A stretch of DNA of 64,000 bases from Pedobacter mendelii (GTDB taxonomy: Bacteria > Bacteroidota > Bacteroidia > Sphingobacteriales > Sphingobacteriaceae). The notes beneath the pieces are model-generated. The model searched no databases, was not told where the DNA came from, and worked only from the letters and a program-made list of their open reading frames with translations. Shown here in pieces: positions 34,074 through 42,482 of this stretch (within the stretch, counting starts at the first letter, position 1; each line of letters begins with the position of its first letter). The stretch is from positions 248,001 through 312,000 of the forward strand of contig NZ_BMDJ01000005.1 in the NCBI RefSeq assembly GCF_014635725.1, read 5' to 3'. The position numbers were made by a program, and so were the translations under genes.

Positions 34074-35489
34074 ATGGCAAATAACGATTCGAATCAATAT
34101 AAATTGGGGATGATTGGTTTAGGCACAATGGGTCGCAACCTTTTATTAAACATGGCTGATAAAGGCTTTTCAGTAACAGGTTATGATAAAGATCATAAAA
34201 TGATTGCAAAGCTCGAAGAAGAAGGCAAAAATCATAATCTTAAAGGTTTTGATAATATAAATGATTTTATTAACAGCCTTGCAACCCCGAGAACTTTAGT
34301 AATGTTAGTCCCTGCAGGTCCTATTGTTGATAGCGTTATTGCCGAATTGAAGCCGCTTTTAAGCAAAGGTGATATTATAATCGATAGTGGAAATTCACAT
34401 TTTACAGATACAAATCGTAGAGTTGATGAGTTAGAAAAAGATGGTTTACACTTCTTTGGAATGGGAATTTCGGGTGGCGAAGAAGGTGCACGATTTGGCC
34501 CAAGTATGATGCCTGGTGGCGATAAACAGGCATACAATGTTGTAAAAGATATTTTTGATGCAATTGCCGCAAAGGTTAATAACGATCCTTGCGTAACTTA
34601 TATTGGTCCTGGTGCTTCAGGCCACTTCGTTAAAATGGTACATAATGGTATTGAATATGCCATTATGGAACTTATTGCTGAAGTTTATGGAATCCTTAAA
34701 AATGGACTTGGTTATTCTAATGATGATATTTACAAAGTATTTAAAAAATGGAATGATGGCAAACTGCAATCTTTCCTTTTAGAAATTACCACAGAGATTT
34801 TTGTTTTTAAAGATGGTGATACAAATATTGATTTATTAGACCAGATTAAAGATGAAGCTCGCTCTAAAGGAACTGGAAAATGGACTTCAGAAGTTTCTAT
34901 GGAATTACAATTACCAATTCCAACAATTAATGAAGCTGTTTCTAACCGAGATTTATCAAAATTTAAGCAATTAAGGGTTTCCCTTGAAGATGCATTCGGT
35001 AAAAAAGATACTAAAATTGAGGTTACAATTGAAGAATTAGAAAATGCATTTTATTTCTCCATGATAAGTGCTTATGCACAAGGAATGCATTTATTGGTTC
35101 AGGCTTCAAAAGAATATCAATATGATTTAAAATTGCAGGAAATTGCCAAAATATGGCGTGGTGGCTGTATTATCAGAGCTAAATTTTTGGAAGATATTTA
35201 TCAAGCTTACGAAAAAAATAATAGTCTTGAGCATCTTTTCGGAGATTCAGGCATTCAAAAAATTATTACAAGCACATTAAGTGGCATACGCAAAACAGTT
35301 TCAGCATGTGTAAATGCTGGCTTAGGAATACCAGCTTTTGCTTCTACCCTAACCTATTTTGATACCATTACCACAGGTCGCATGCCATCGAACTTAATTC
35401 AGGCGCAAAGAGATTTCTTTGGTGCGCACACTTTCGAACGCATTGATCAGGAAGGCGTATTCCATGCCGATTGGAATAAATTATCGTAA
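34074..35489 (+). CDS. gnd: 6-phosphogluconate dehydrogenase, decarboxylating
   Basis: A 471-residue dimeric enzyme. The NADP-binding loop is MIGLGTMGRNLLLNM near residue 15, followed by the family signature GISGGEEGARFGPSMMPGG (about 125-143) and the substrate Lys and His/Asn in FVKMVHNGIEY. The helical C-terminal half includes the conserved ISAYAQGMHLL and ends RTHE-like with AHTFERIDQEGVFH. It oxidises 6-phosphogluconate to ribulose 5-phosphate and CO2 with NADP+. I prefer ATG 34074 (MANNDSNQYKLG) over ATG 34053, which would add seven residues without family support. It is the second gene of the PPGK-gnd-zwf-pgl operon. Confidence 0.96.
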   Translation: MANNDSNQYKLGMIGLGTMGRNLLLNMADKGFSVTGYDKDHKMIAKLEEEGKNHNLKGFDNINDFINSLATPRTLVMLVPAGPIVDSVIAELKPLLSKGDIIIDSGNSHFTDTNRRVDELEKDGLHFFGMGISGGEEGARFGPSMMPGGDKQAYNVVKDIFDAIAAKVNNDPCVTYIGPGASGHFVKMVHNGIEYAIMELIAEVYGILKNGLGYSNDDIYKVFKKWNDGKLQSFLLEITTEIFVFKDGDTNIDLLDQIKDEARSKGTGKWTSEVSMELQLPIPTINEAVSNRDLSKFKQLRVSLEDAFGKKDTKIEVTIEELENAFYFSMISAYAQGMHLLVQASKEYQYDLKLQEIAKIWRGGCIIRAKFLEDIYQAYEKNNSLEHLFGDSGIQKIITSTLSGIRKTVSACVNAGLGIPAFASTLTYFDTITTGRMPSNLIQAQRDFFGAHTFERIDQEGVFHADWNKLS

Positions 35490-35515
35490 ATAAATCGATT
35501 TTTAAAAAAAAATAA

Positions 35516-37030
35516 ATGAAATCAAATACCGCATTAAATCCAACAATATTTGTAATATTTGGAGGTACAGGCGATTTAAATAAACGTAAGCTTGCTCCTG
35601 CACTTTACAACCTATTTGTTGAAGGCTATATGCCAGAAAAATTTGCTATTATTGGTACTGGAAGAACAGAATTTACTGACGAAAGCTACAAATCAGCCTT
35701 GGAAGGCGCTGTAAATGAATTTTCTCGTTCAGGCAAGGTTAAAAAAGAAAAATGGGCGGATTTTGGAAATACTATTCATTATTGCCCAACAGATTTTGCT
35801 CAACCTAAAACTTTCGAAAACTTAAAAGCTGCAGTAGAAAAATATCAAAAAGAATACGGAGCCAATACACAAGTTATTTTCTACCTAGCCGTTGCGCCAA
35901 ACTTTTTCCCAATTATTGCAGAATGTTTGCAAAAATATAAGCTAACACAAAACGAAGATAATAGTCGTATTGTAATTGAGAAACCTTTCGGACATGATTT
36001 AGAATCTGCTAAAGAGTTAAATAAACTTTTAAGCACAATCTTCACAGAGAAACAAATTTATCGTATAGATCATTATTTAGGTAAAGAAACCGTTCAAAAT
36101 ATGATGGCCTTCCGTTTCGCAAATTCATTATTCGAACCTTTATGGAATAGATCTTATATCGACCACGTTCAAATATCGGTTACCGAGCAATTAGGTGTCC
36201 AAGATCGTGGAGGTTATTATGAAGGTGCTGGTGCACTAAGAGATATGATTCAAAATCATTTATTGCAGTTGCTTTGCTTAATTGGCATGGAAGCACCAAT
36301 AACTTTTGATGCTGATGAAATCAGGAATAGAAAAGTTGAAGTCTTAAAAGCAATGCGACCTTTTTCTTCAGAAGATATTCGTTTTGGAACCGTTCGCGGC
36401 CAATACAGTAAAGGTTGGGTTGAAGGTAAAGAAGTACCGGGATATCGCCAGGAAAAAGGTGTTGATAAACACTCAAATACAGAAACATTTGCTGCAGTTA
36501 AATTCCATATTGATAATTGGAGATGGCAGGGAATTCCTTTCTATCTAAGAACAGGCAAAAGATTAAATCAAACTTCATCATTAATTACCATTCAATTCAG
36601 AGACGTACCTCACCAGATATTTTCATCTGATGTGACTGAAAATTGGGTACAAAACAGATTGGTAATTAGCATACAGCCGGAAATGAGTATCCGTTTACAA
36701 GTACAGGCAAAAAGACCTGGTTTAGATATGGTATTAAATCCTGTTGACATGGTTTTTGATTACAAGGGTACTTATGATGGTGATACACCAGAAGCTTACG
36801 AAACTTTATTGCTTGATACCATGATGGGCGATCAAACTTTATTTATGCGTGGCGACCAGGTAGAAACAGCCTGGGAATTGGTTATGCCAATTTTAAATAC
36901 TTGGGAAAGTAAAAAATCAATTAACTTCCCTAACTACCCTGCAGATAGCTGGGGACCTGAAGAAGCTGAAGCACTAATTGCAAGAGATGGTTTTCACTGG
37001 TTTAATTTGCCGTTGAAGAATAAAGAATAA
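35516..37030 (+). CDS. zwf: Glucose-6-phosphate 1-dehydrogenase
   Basis: A 504-residue enzyme. The cofactor loop is FGGTGDLNKRKLAPALYNL at residues 14-32, the active-site peptide is RIDHYLGKE (about 182-190) with the conserved His and Lys, and EKPFGHDLESA precedes it. It converts glucose 6-phosphate to 6-phosphogluconolactone, making NADPH, the first step of the oxidative pentose phosphate path. It lies 26 bp after gnd and 55 bp before pgl, so the three enzymes form one operon although the gene order differs from the order of the reactions. Confidence 0.96.
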   Translation: MKSNTALNPTIFVIFGGTGDLNKRKLAPALYNLFVEGYMPEKFAIIGTGRTEFTDESYKSALEGAVNEFSRSGKVKKEKWADFGNTIHYCPTDFAQPKTFENLKAAVEKYQKEYGANTQVIFYLAVAPNFFPIIAECLQKYKLTQNEDNSRIVIEKPFGHDLESAKELNKLLSTIFTEKQIYRIDHYLGKETVQNMMAFRFANSLFEPLWNRSYIDHVQISVTEQLGVQDRGGYYEGAGALRDMIQNHLLQLLCLIGMEAPITFDADEIRNRKVEVLKAMRPFSSEDIRFGTVRGQYSKGWVEGKEVPGYRQEKGVDKHSNTETFAAVKFHIDNWRWQGIPFYLRTGKRLNQTSSLITIQFRDVPHQIFSSDVTENWVQNRLVISIQPEMSIRLQVQAKRPGLDMVLNPVDMVFDYKGTYDGDTPEAYETLLLDTMMGDQTLFMRGDQVETAWELVMPILNTWESKKSINFPNYPADSWGPEEAEALIARDGFHWFNLPLKNKE

Positions 37031-37085
37031 TTAAACTTTTATCGTTATGGCTTCGTACCTAGCAATTACGATTAATTAAAAAAAA

Positions 37086-37823
37086 ATGAATCTACTAATT
37101 TACAAAACGCTCGAAGAATTAAATCAAGATTTGGCTGATTATGTTATCAAAATTGCAGAAATGGCAATTGAAGATAACGATCGTTTTAACTTCGTTTTAA
37201 CTGGAGGTAATTCTCCAAAAGAGTTATACAAAATTTTATCAACCAATTGTAAAGATAGAATTGATTGGGAGAAAGTTTATTTCTTTTTTGGTGATGAGCG
37301 TAATGTTCCGTCGGATGATGAAAATTACAATGGTTTAATGGCAAAGAAAAATTTCTTTGATAACTTAAACGTTGCCGCTGATCATATCTTTTATGTTGAC
37401 ACAACATTAGCACCAGAAAAGGCAGCTATAGAATACAAAAAAGCTATAGATGAACATTTTAAAGGCAATGATATTGTTTTTGATTTAATTTTGCTAGGTA
37501 TGGGTGATGATGCACATACAGCTTCAATTTTCCCGCATACAACATTAGTTAAAAACCAACAAGTTGATGTAGACTCTGTTTTTGTAGAAAAATTAAACAC
37601 TTATCGCATCAGCTTAACAGCACCATTAATAAACAAAGCTGAAAATGTAGCATTTATTGCCTTTGGAGAGAATAAAGCAGAAGCTTTAAAGCATGTTATT
37701 GGCGATGAAAAAAAGAATTTTGATACTTACCCTGCGCAATTAATTAACCCGGTTGATGGAAAATTAACCTGGTTTGTTGACGAAGCTGCAGTAAAATTAC
37801 TTAAGAATAAAAAATATGTCTAA
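37086..37823 (+). CDS. pgl: 6-phosphogluconolactonase (DevB type)
   Basis: A 245-residue sugar-phosphate hydrolase of the DevB/SOL family. The substrate-phosphate loop is FVLTGGNSPKELYKIL (about 35-50). WEKVYFFFGDERNVP is the family signature with the catalytic Asp-Glu-Arg, and ILLGMGDDAHTASIFP is the second block, where the usual GxDGHTAS reads GDDAHTAS. It hydrolyses 6-phosphogluconolactone between zwf and gnd. The 3' end overlaps the next small gene by 8 bp. Confidence 0.94.
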   Translation: MNLLIYKTLEELNQDLADYVIKIAEMAIEDNDRFNFVLTGGNSPKELYKILSTNCKDRIDWEKVYFFFGDERNVPSDDENYNGLMAKKNFFDNLNVAADHIFYVDTTLAPEKAAIEYKKAIDEHFKGNDIVFDLILLGMGDDAHTASIFPHTTLVKNQQVDVDSVFVEKLNTYRISLTAPLINKAENVAFIAFGENKAEALKHVIGDEKKNFDTYPAQLINPVDGKLTWFVDEAAVKLLKNKKYV

Positions 37824-38172
37824 AATGCAAATAACAGACTTTTTAAATAAAAAAACGGACTATACTCTTGAGTTATTCCTTTTTTTTATTGATGAATTTA
37901 ATGAGATTGGTGAGGTAGAATTGCGTCCCTTAAAATCGATGATAGCAATACAAAGCAATCATAATTTGGCTTACATCACTCAGCTTGGGGAAAACTTTGT
38001 TCACATTGTATTTCCTTTCAATCAGCCTTTTAATGATAATTTCTGCTTTACTAAAATAGCACAGGTTCCTGGTATAAGTCAATATAATCACCATCTACGT
38101 CTTTATTATAAAGAAGATATAAATGATGAAGTTAGAAGTTTTATGAAGATGGCTTATCAAGCTAAAAACTAA
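37816..38172 (+). CDS. Hypothetical DUF5655-like protein overlapping pgl
   Basis: A 118-residue cytoplasmic protein. The central and final parts (LRPLKSMIAIQSNHNLAYI, FCFTKIAQVPGISQYNHHLRL, INDEVRSFMKMAYQ) follow the pattern of DUF5655, a small alpha-beta domain of unknown function that ends with a helix after HHxRL. It starts inside the last codons of pgl (8-bp overlap), so translation is likely coupled. Its stop overlaps the convergent ppx stop by 4 bp. No role in the pentose phosphate path can be claimed. The DUF5655 match is by eye only. Confidence 0.65.
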   Translation: MSKMQITDFLNKKTDYTLELFLFFIDEFNEIGEVELRPLKSMIAIQSNHNLAYITQLGENFVHIVFPFNQPFNDNFCFTKIAQVPGISQYNHHLRLYYKEDINDEVRSFMKMAYQAKN

Positions 38173-39050
38173 TCAAGTTTTTCTTCAATAAGTAATTTGA
38201 TAATCCCGTCAGCCATACCAACTTTTGGCACGTAAATCTGCTTTATTCCGGTCCACTTCATCAATGTTAAATAAATCTCGCAAGCTGGGATAATAACATC
38301 TGCCCTATCGGGATTTAAACCTAAAACATGAATACGTTCTTTTAAAGAATAACTCGTTAATTTATTATATAAAGAATTTAACTTCTGTAATGACATTGGT
38401 GCATTTTCTTTCTCATCAGCCATGCGGAAAAGCTTGTTAATATTACCACCGGTTCCAATACCTGCCAGGCTTTTATAAGCTTTTGTATTATCCTTAACCC
38501 AGGTTTTCATTTCTTCCCATGTTTCTTCTTTATCCTGATTATCAAGCATTCGTATAGTACCAATATTGAAAGATTTGGATGCTTCGGGTGCTCCGTTAAC
38601 AAAAACAGAAAGCTCAGTACTACCGCCACCAACATCTATGTATAAATATGTTTTACTTTGATCTAAATCCTGTTCAATGTGGTTTGCATAAATGATATTC
38701 GCCTCCCTTTGACCTTCAATAATTTCTAACGTAAGGTTAGTTTCATCCTTAATTAGCTTAACAATTTCTTCTCCATTTTCAGCCTCACGCATAGCAGATG
38801 TTGCGCAAGCTAAGTATTCTGTAACGTGGTAAACATCCATTAAATTTTTAAAAGCAGTCATCGTTTTAACCAAATCACCAACTTTTTTAGGAGATATTTT
38901 TTGGTCTAAGAACGCATCATCGCCCAAACGCAAAGGCACACGAATAAGGGTATTTTTTTTATACTTGTATAAACCATCTTGTTTACTAATATCTGCGATA
39001 AGTAACCTAACCGCGTTTGAGCCGATATCTATTGCTGCGTATCTTAACAT
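38169..39050 (-). CDS. ppx: Exopolyphosphatase, short Ppx/GppA form
   Basis: A 293-residue phosphatase of the ASKHA fold. The phosphate-1 loop is AAIDIGSNAVRLLIADI at the N-terminus, the phosphate-2 loop is YIDVGGGSTELSVF (about 138-151), and CATSAMREAENG (about 91-102) is the shared Ppx/GppA block. It lacks the C-terminal HD-like and extra domains of the long enterobacterial form. The family releases phosphate from polyphosphate ends or converts pppGpp to ppGpp. With ppk1 1 bp upstream in the same operon, polyphosphate turnover is the likelier role. Confidence 0.88.
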   Translation of the reverse strand: MLRYAAIDIGSNAVRLLIADISKQDGLYKYKKNTLIRVPLRLGDDAFLDQKISPKKVGDLVKTMTAFKNLMDVYHVTEYLACATSAMREAENGEEIVKLIKDETNLTLEIIEGQREANIIYANHIEQDLDQSKTYLYIDVGGGSTELSVFVNGAPEASKSFNIGTIRMLDNQDKEETWEEMKTWVKDNTKAYKSLAGIGTGGNINKLFRMADEKENAPMSLQKLNSLYNKLTSYSLKERIHVLGLNPDRADVIIPACEIYLTLMKWTGIKQIYVPKVGMADGIIKLLIEEKLD

Positions 39051-39051
39051 G

Positions 39052-41109
39052 TTATTGATGCTTGGTTTTCAAATAATTATAAATATCTACTTGTGCCCTG
39101 GTTTTTTTAGTTAATCTGTTTTTATGATATTTATTATTATTCAATGCATTAATTTGCCTAGCTTTTGTATTATCCTGAAGCTGCAAATCAATCATATCCT
39201 GAATTTCCTGCTTAACATCAGGATCTAAAACCGGAAAACCAACTTCAACCCGATGCTCAAAATTCCTGCTCATTAAATCAGCAGAAGATAGATACATATC
39301 GTTTTTACCGTTATTGCTAAAAATATAAACCCTAGCGTGTTCTAAAAACTTATCAATAATACTAATTGCTGTAATATTTTCACTAAAACCCTTAACACCA
39401 GGCACTAAGCAACAAATGCCACGAATAATTAATTGTATTTTTACGCCTGCATTACTTGCTTCATATAATTTGGTTATAATACCTTCATCAGCTAAGCTAT
39501 TAACTTTTAACAGAATATAGGCTAGTTTTCCTGCCTTGGCATTTCTAATTTCTCGGTTTATAAAATTGGTAAGTTTAGACCTGCTTTCTAAAGGAGATAC
39601 GATTAAATGTTTGAAACCTTTAGTTACCGTTCTTTTACTTAAGGCATCAAAAAGTTTAACTAAATCGTTGGTAATTTCTTTTTTAGATGTAAAAATACTA
39701 TGATCGCAATATAAACCAGCTGTTTTTTCGTTGAAATTTCCTGTTGCTAAGTTGGCATAATAAACAGGCTTTTCTTTTTCAATTCGTTTAATCAAACAAA
39801 TTTTAGAGTGAACTTTATAATCTGTTAAACCATAATTAACCTTTACACCTTCTTCCATTAACCTGCTTGTCCAGAAAATATTAGCCTGTTCATCAAATCT
39901 AGCTTTCAATTCTAATAAAACAGATACATTTTTGCCGTTTTTAGCTGCATTTATTAAAGCGTTTATAACTTTAGAATTTTCTGCAAGGCGATATAAAGTA
40001 ATTTGAATATCAGTAACTTTTGGATCAATTGCTGCCTCACGAAGGAAGAGAATGATGTAATCATAAGATTGATAAGGTAGATTTACCAAATAATCTCTGT
40101 TTGCAATTTTAGCAAATACACTTTCCGTCCGATGCAAATTGTGAACCTTTAATGGCACATTTGGTGCATATTCTAATTCCTTTTTTCCAACATTAGGAAA
40201 AGCAATAAAATCTCCAAATTTATGATAACGATTGCCTGGAATTAAACTTTCTGCTTCGAGCTTTAATTTATTTACTAAAACTGTAAGCATATTTAGCGGC
40301 ATTGCCGAATCATAAAGCAAACGCATCGGTTTACCTTTTTTACGCTTTTCTAAACTGCTTTTTAAGTCTTCAATAAATTTATCGTTAATATTTTTATCAA
40401 TATCCAATTCTGCATCGCGAGTAAGCTGAATAGAATAAGCCTCTAAATTATCGTAGGTAAAAACATAAAAAATATCATCAAGGCAATACCTGATAATATC
40501 TTCAGCAAGAATAATAAACTTTAAATCATTAGTTTCTGGGAGTACAAGAAAACGTGATAAATTAGGTGGTATTTCGATTAAGGCATATTTCTCTCTTATT
40601 TTTGTATCCTTTTTAGATAGCTTAACGAAAAAGTACAAAAATCTATCCCTTAACTCTGGAAATGGTTTATCCATATCGAGCATAATGGGTACTACGTTCG
40701 ATAAAATTTTGTCTCTGAAATGATTTTTAACAAACTCACCCCTACTTACATTCAATTGAGTATCATTTAAAATGAAGATTCTATTTTGAGCGAGTTCGTT
40801 AATTAGCGTTGCCTGGAAAAGTTGATCAAATTTTCGTTCTTGTTTTACTACAATATTTTTAATCTCATTAAGGATTTTTTTAGGATTAAAACCTAAAAGT
40901 GCCTTTGCTTTTTCATTAAGGTTGGTTAGCCTTGTCATAGTTGCTACCCTAACCCTATAAAACTCTTCCAGATTTGAAGAAAATATAGATAAAAATTTTA
41001 TGCGCTCAATTAATGGAACAGTTTCGTCGGCTGCTTCCTGAAGTACGCGTTCATTAAAATATAACCAGCTGATTTCTCGATTTAAAAAAGGTATCTTCTT
41101 CTTGCTCAT
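39052..41109 (-). CDS. ppk1: Polyphosphate kinase 1
   Basis: A 685-residue cytoplasmic enzyme. The N-terminal helical domain starts FLNREISWLYFNERVLQEA. The two phospholipase-D-like catalytic domains carry the autophosphorylated His in DYKVHSKICLIKR (about 420-430) with NFNEKTAGLYCDHSIF after it, and the second His in LEHARVYIFSN (about 570-580). It reversibly makes long-chain polyphosphate from ATP. ppx follows by 1 bp. A strong minus-strand terminator (41121-41142) sits only 12 bp ahead of the ATG, so expression may depend on read-through from the histone-like gene or on a promoter in the short gap. Confidence 0.95.
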   Translation of the reverse strand: MSKKKIPFLNREISWLYFNERVLQEAADETVPLIERIKFLSIFSSNLEEFYRVRVATMTRLTNLNEKAKALLGFNPKKILNEIKNIVVKQERKFDQLFQATLINELAQNRIFILNDTQLNVSRGEFVKNHFRDKILSNVVPIMLDMDKPFPELRDRFLYFFVKLSKKDTKIREKYALIEIPPNLSRFLVLPETNDLKFIILAEDIIRYCLDDIFYVFTYDNLEAYSIQLTRDAELDIDKNINDKFIEDLKSSLEKRKKGKPMRLLYDSAMPLNMLTVLVNKLKLEAESLIPGNRYHKFGDFIAFPNVGKKELEYAPNVPLKVHNLHRTESVFAKIANRDYLVNLPYQSYDYIILFLREAAIDPKVTDIQITLYRLAENSKVINALINAAKNGKNVSVLLELKARFDEQANIFWTSRLMEEGVKVNYGLTDYKVHSKICLIKRIEKEKPVYYANLATGNFNEKTAGLYCDHSIFTSKKEITNDLVKLFDALSKRTVTKGFKHLIVSPLESRSKLTNFINREIRNAKAGKLAYILLKVNSLADEGIITKLYEASNAGVKIQLIIRGICCLVPGVKGFSENITAISIIDKFLEHARVYIFSNNGKNDMYLSSADLMSRNFEHRVEVGFPVLDPDVKQEIQDMIDLQLQDNTKARQINALNNNKYHKNRLTKKTRAQVDIYNYLKTKHQ

Positions 41110-41120
41110 TTAAAAAAGTA

Positions 41121-41142
41121 AAAAATCCCTGCAAAGCAGGGA
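41121..41142 (-). terminator. Rho-independent terminator between the histone-like gene and ppk1
   Basis: A perfect 7-bp GC-rich stem (TCCCTGC 41126-41132 with GCAGGGA 41136-41142) with an AAA loop is followed on the minus strand by six T residues (41125-41120) and a second T-tract up to the ppk1 start. It follows the histone-like gene by 65 bp and precedes the ppk1 ATG by about a dozen bases. Confidence 0.8.
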
Positions 41143-41207
41143 AGCTCAAAACTGCAAATTAATTTGTTAAGTCGATGTTAATTCGTTACGATATTAATGT
41201 TAACAAA

Positions 41208-41828
41208 TTATTTAGTCGTTGTAGTTTTGGTTATTTTTTTTACCGCAGGTGTTGCTTTTTTTGCAACAGTCGAAGCAGTTTTTGTAACAACAGCTTTGGC
41301 TGGTGCAGCTTTAGTTTCAATAGCCTCAATGGCCTTCGTTGCAGCCTTTTTAACTGGAGCAGTTTTAGCAGCTGCAGAAACTACATTTTTTTTAACTTCA
41401 TTAGCAGCCTTCTTCACGTCAATAACTGTTTTAGTTATTGCTTTTTCTGCTTTTTCTTCAGTAGCAATTGTACCTACCTTTACACTCTGAACTACTGGTT
41501 TAGCTTTTGATACCGCTTTTTTAACAACTTTCTCTGCTTTGGCAGCAGCTTTAGAAATAGGCTTTTTTAGCTCTTCTTTTACTTTTTTATTAGATTTTAC
41601 GAGCTCCTCTATCTTATGTCCAACATCTGCTTTTATAACGGTGAACTTTTTCGTTAGTTTTTTAGCCACACGCTTACTCGCTTTTCCTACTTCTGCACTA
41701 ATCTCAGAAACATCGTGACCTAAACTTTTTATTACTTCTAAAAATTTATCAGTTATAGATTCTTCTAACTGTTTCTTAACTTCTTTTTTAGTTGTTTTTT
41801 TTAGCGACTTTGGTTTAGTGGTTTTCAT
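41208..41828 (-). CDS. Histone H1-like Lys/Ala-rich protein
   Basis: A 206-residue basic protein. The first about 75 residues are amphipathic helices (ESITDKFLEVIKSLGHDV, KRVAKKLTKKFTV). The rest is a Lys/Ala/Val/Thr repeat region with blocks such as KAAPVKKAATKAIEA, KAVVTKTASTVAKK and PAVKKITKTTTTK, like the C-terminal tail of eukaryotic histone H1 and the bacterial proteins Hc1, AlgP and PhaF. It would bind DNA non-specifically or organise polyphosphate granules. The low-complexity sequence also gives long open frames on the opposite strand, which are shadows. It lies upstream of ppk1 in the same orientation with a terminator between. Confidence 0.78.
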   Translation of the reverse strand: MKTTKPKSLKKTTKKEVKKQLEESITDKFLEVIKSLGHDVSEISAEVGKASKRVAKKLTKKFTVIKADVGHKIEELVKSNKKVKEELKKPISKAAAKAEKVVKKAVSKAKPVVQSVKVGTIATEEKAEKAITKTVIDVKKAANEVKKNVVSAAAKTAPVKKAATKAIEAIETKAAPAKAVVTKTASTVAKKATPAVKKITKTTTTK

Positions 41829-41903
41829 ATTATTTTTCGTTTTTTTGTGGTGTAAGATAATTTCAATTAAATCTACTTATTTTTTTACTTTAAAGCTAAA
41901 ACC

Positions 41904-42395
41904 ATGCCTTCTTTTGATATAGTAAGTAAAGTTGATGCGCAAACTTTAGATAATGCGATTAACAACGCCAAAAAAGAAATTTTAAACCGTTTCGATTTTA
42001 ATGGCTCAAAAAGCACCATCGATTTGGATAAAAAAACCAATGTTGTAACCATTGTTACTGAAGATGATATGCGTTTAAAAGCAATCGAAGGTTCTATAAT
42101 TTCAAGAATGATGAAACAGAATTTAGACCCAAAAAGTTTAGATTTTGGCGACGAACATCAAGCATCAGGTAATATGATTCGTAAAGAAATTACCATTAAG
42201 GAAGGTTTGGATAAAGAAGCTGCTAAAAAAGTGGTTGCAAAAATTAAAGCAAGTGGTTTAAAAGTACAAGCATCAATAATGGATGACCAGGTTAGGGTTA
42301 CTGCAAAAAAAATTGATGATTTACAGGCCGTCATCAGTTTTTGCAGAGGTGAAGATTTCGGACAACCACTACAATACATCAATATGCGTAATTAA
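41904..42395 (+). CDS. yajQ: YajQ-family nucleotide-binding protein
   Basis: A 163-residue protein that matches the YajQ/UPF0234 family from end to end: MPSFDIVSKVDAQTLDNAIN, EILNRFDFNGSKSTIDLD, DEHQASGNMIRKEITIKEGL and KKIDDLQAVISF with the final PLQYINMRN. The fold is two ferredoxin-like domains. Members bind nucleotides, and the Xanthomonas homologue binds cyclic di-GMP to control a transcription factor. Whether it does so here is unknown. It is a single gene, divergent from the histone-like gene by 75 bp. Confidence 0.95.
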   Translation: MPSFDIVSKVDAQTLDNAINNAKKEILNRFDFNGSKSTIDLDKKTNVVTIVTEDDMRLKAIEGSIISRMMKQNLDPKSLDFGDEHQASGNMIRKEITIKEGLDKEAAKKVVAKIKASGLKVQASIMDDQVRVTAKKIDDLQAVISFCRGEDFGQPLQYINMRN

Positions 42396-42405
42396 TTTTA
42401 AAGGT

Positions 42406-42464
42406 TAGTTGGTTAAGGGGTTAGTTGTTTTTTATTATCTGCAATTCACTCATGCTATCATTCA
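42406..42464. repeat. Short direct repeats and a dispersed ATTCACTCAT element
   Basis: The gap between yajQ and the GNAT gene holds GGTTAGTTG twice (about 42404-42412 and 42420-42428), and at 42444-42464 a 21-bp element that recurs with one mismatch at 58719-58739 (core ATTCACTCAT-x-CTATCATTCA). A looser version lies at 63661-63695 before metY. It marks a dispersed intergenic repeat of this genome. Confidence 0.6.
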
Positions 42465-42482
42465 AATTCAATCATTATTAAC

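Noticed and set aside
41175..41510. Open frames opposite the histone-like gene, rich in Cys/Phe or Ala/Thr
   Set aside because: They are shadows of the low-complexity Lys/Ala codons on the minus strand and have no recognisable protein pattern.
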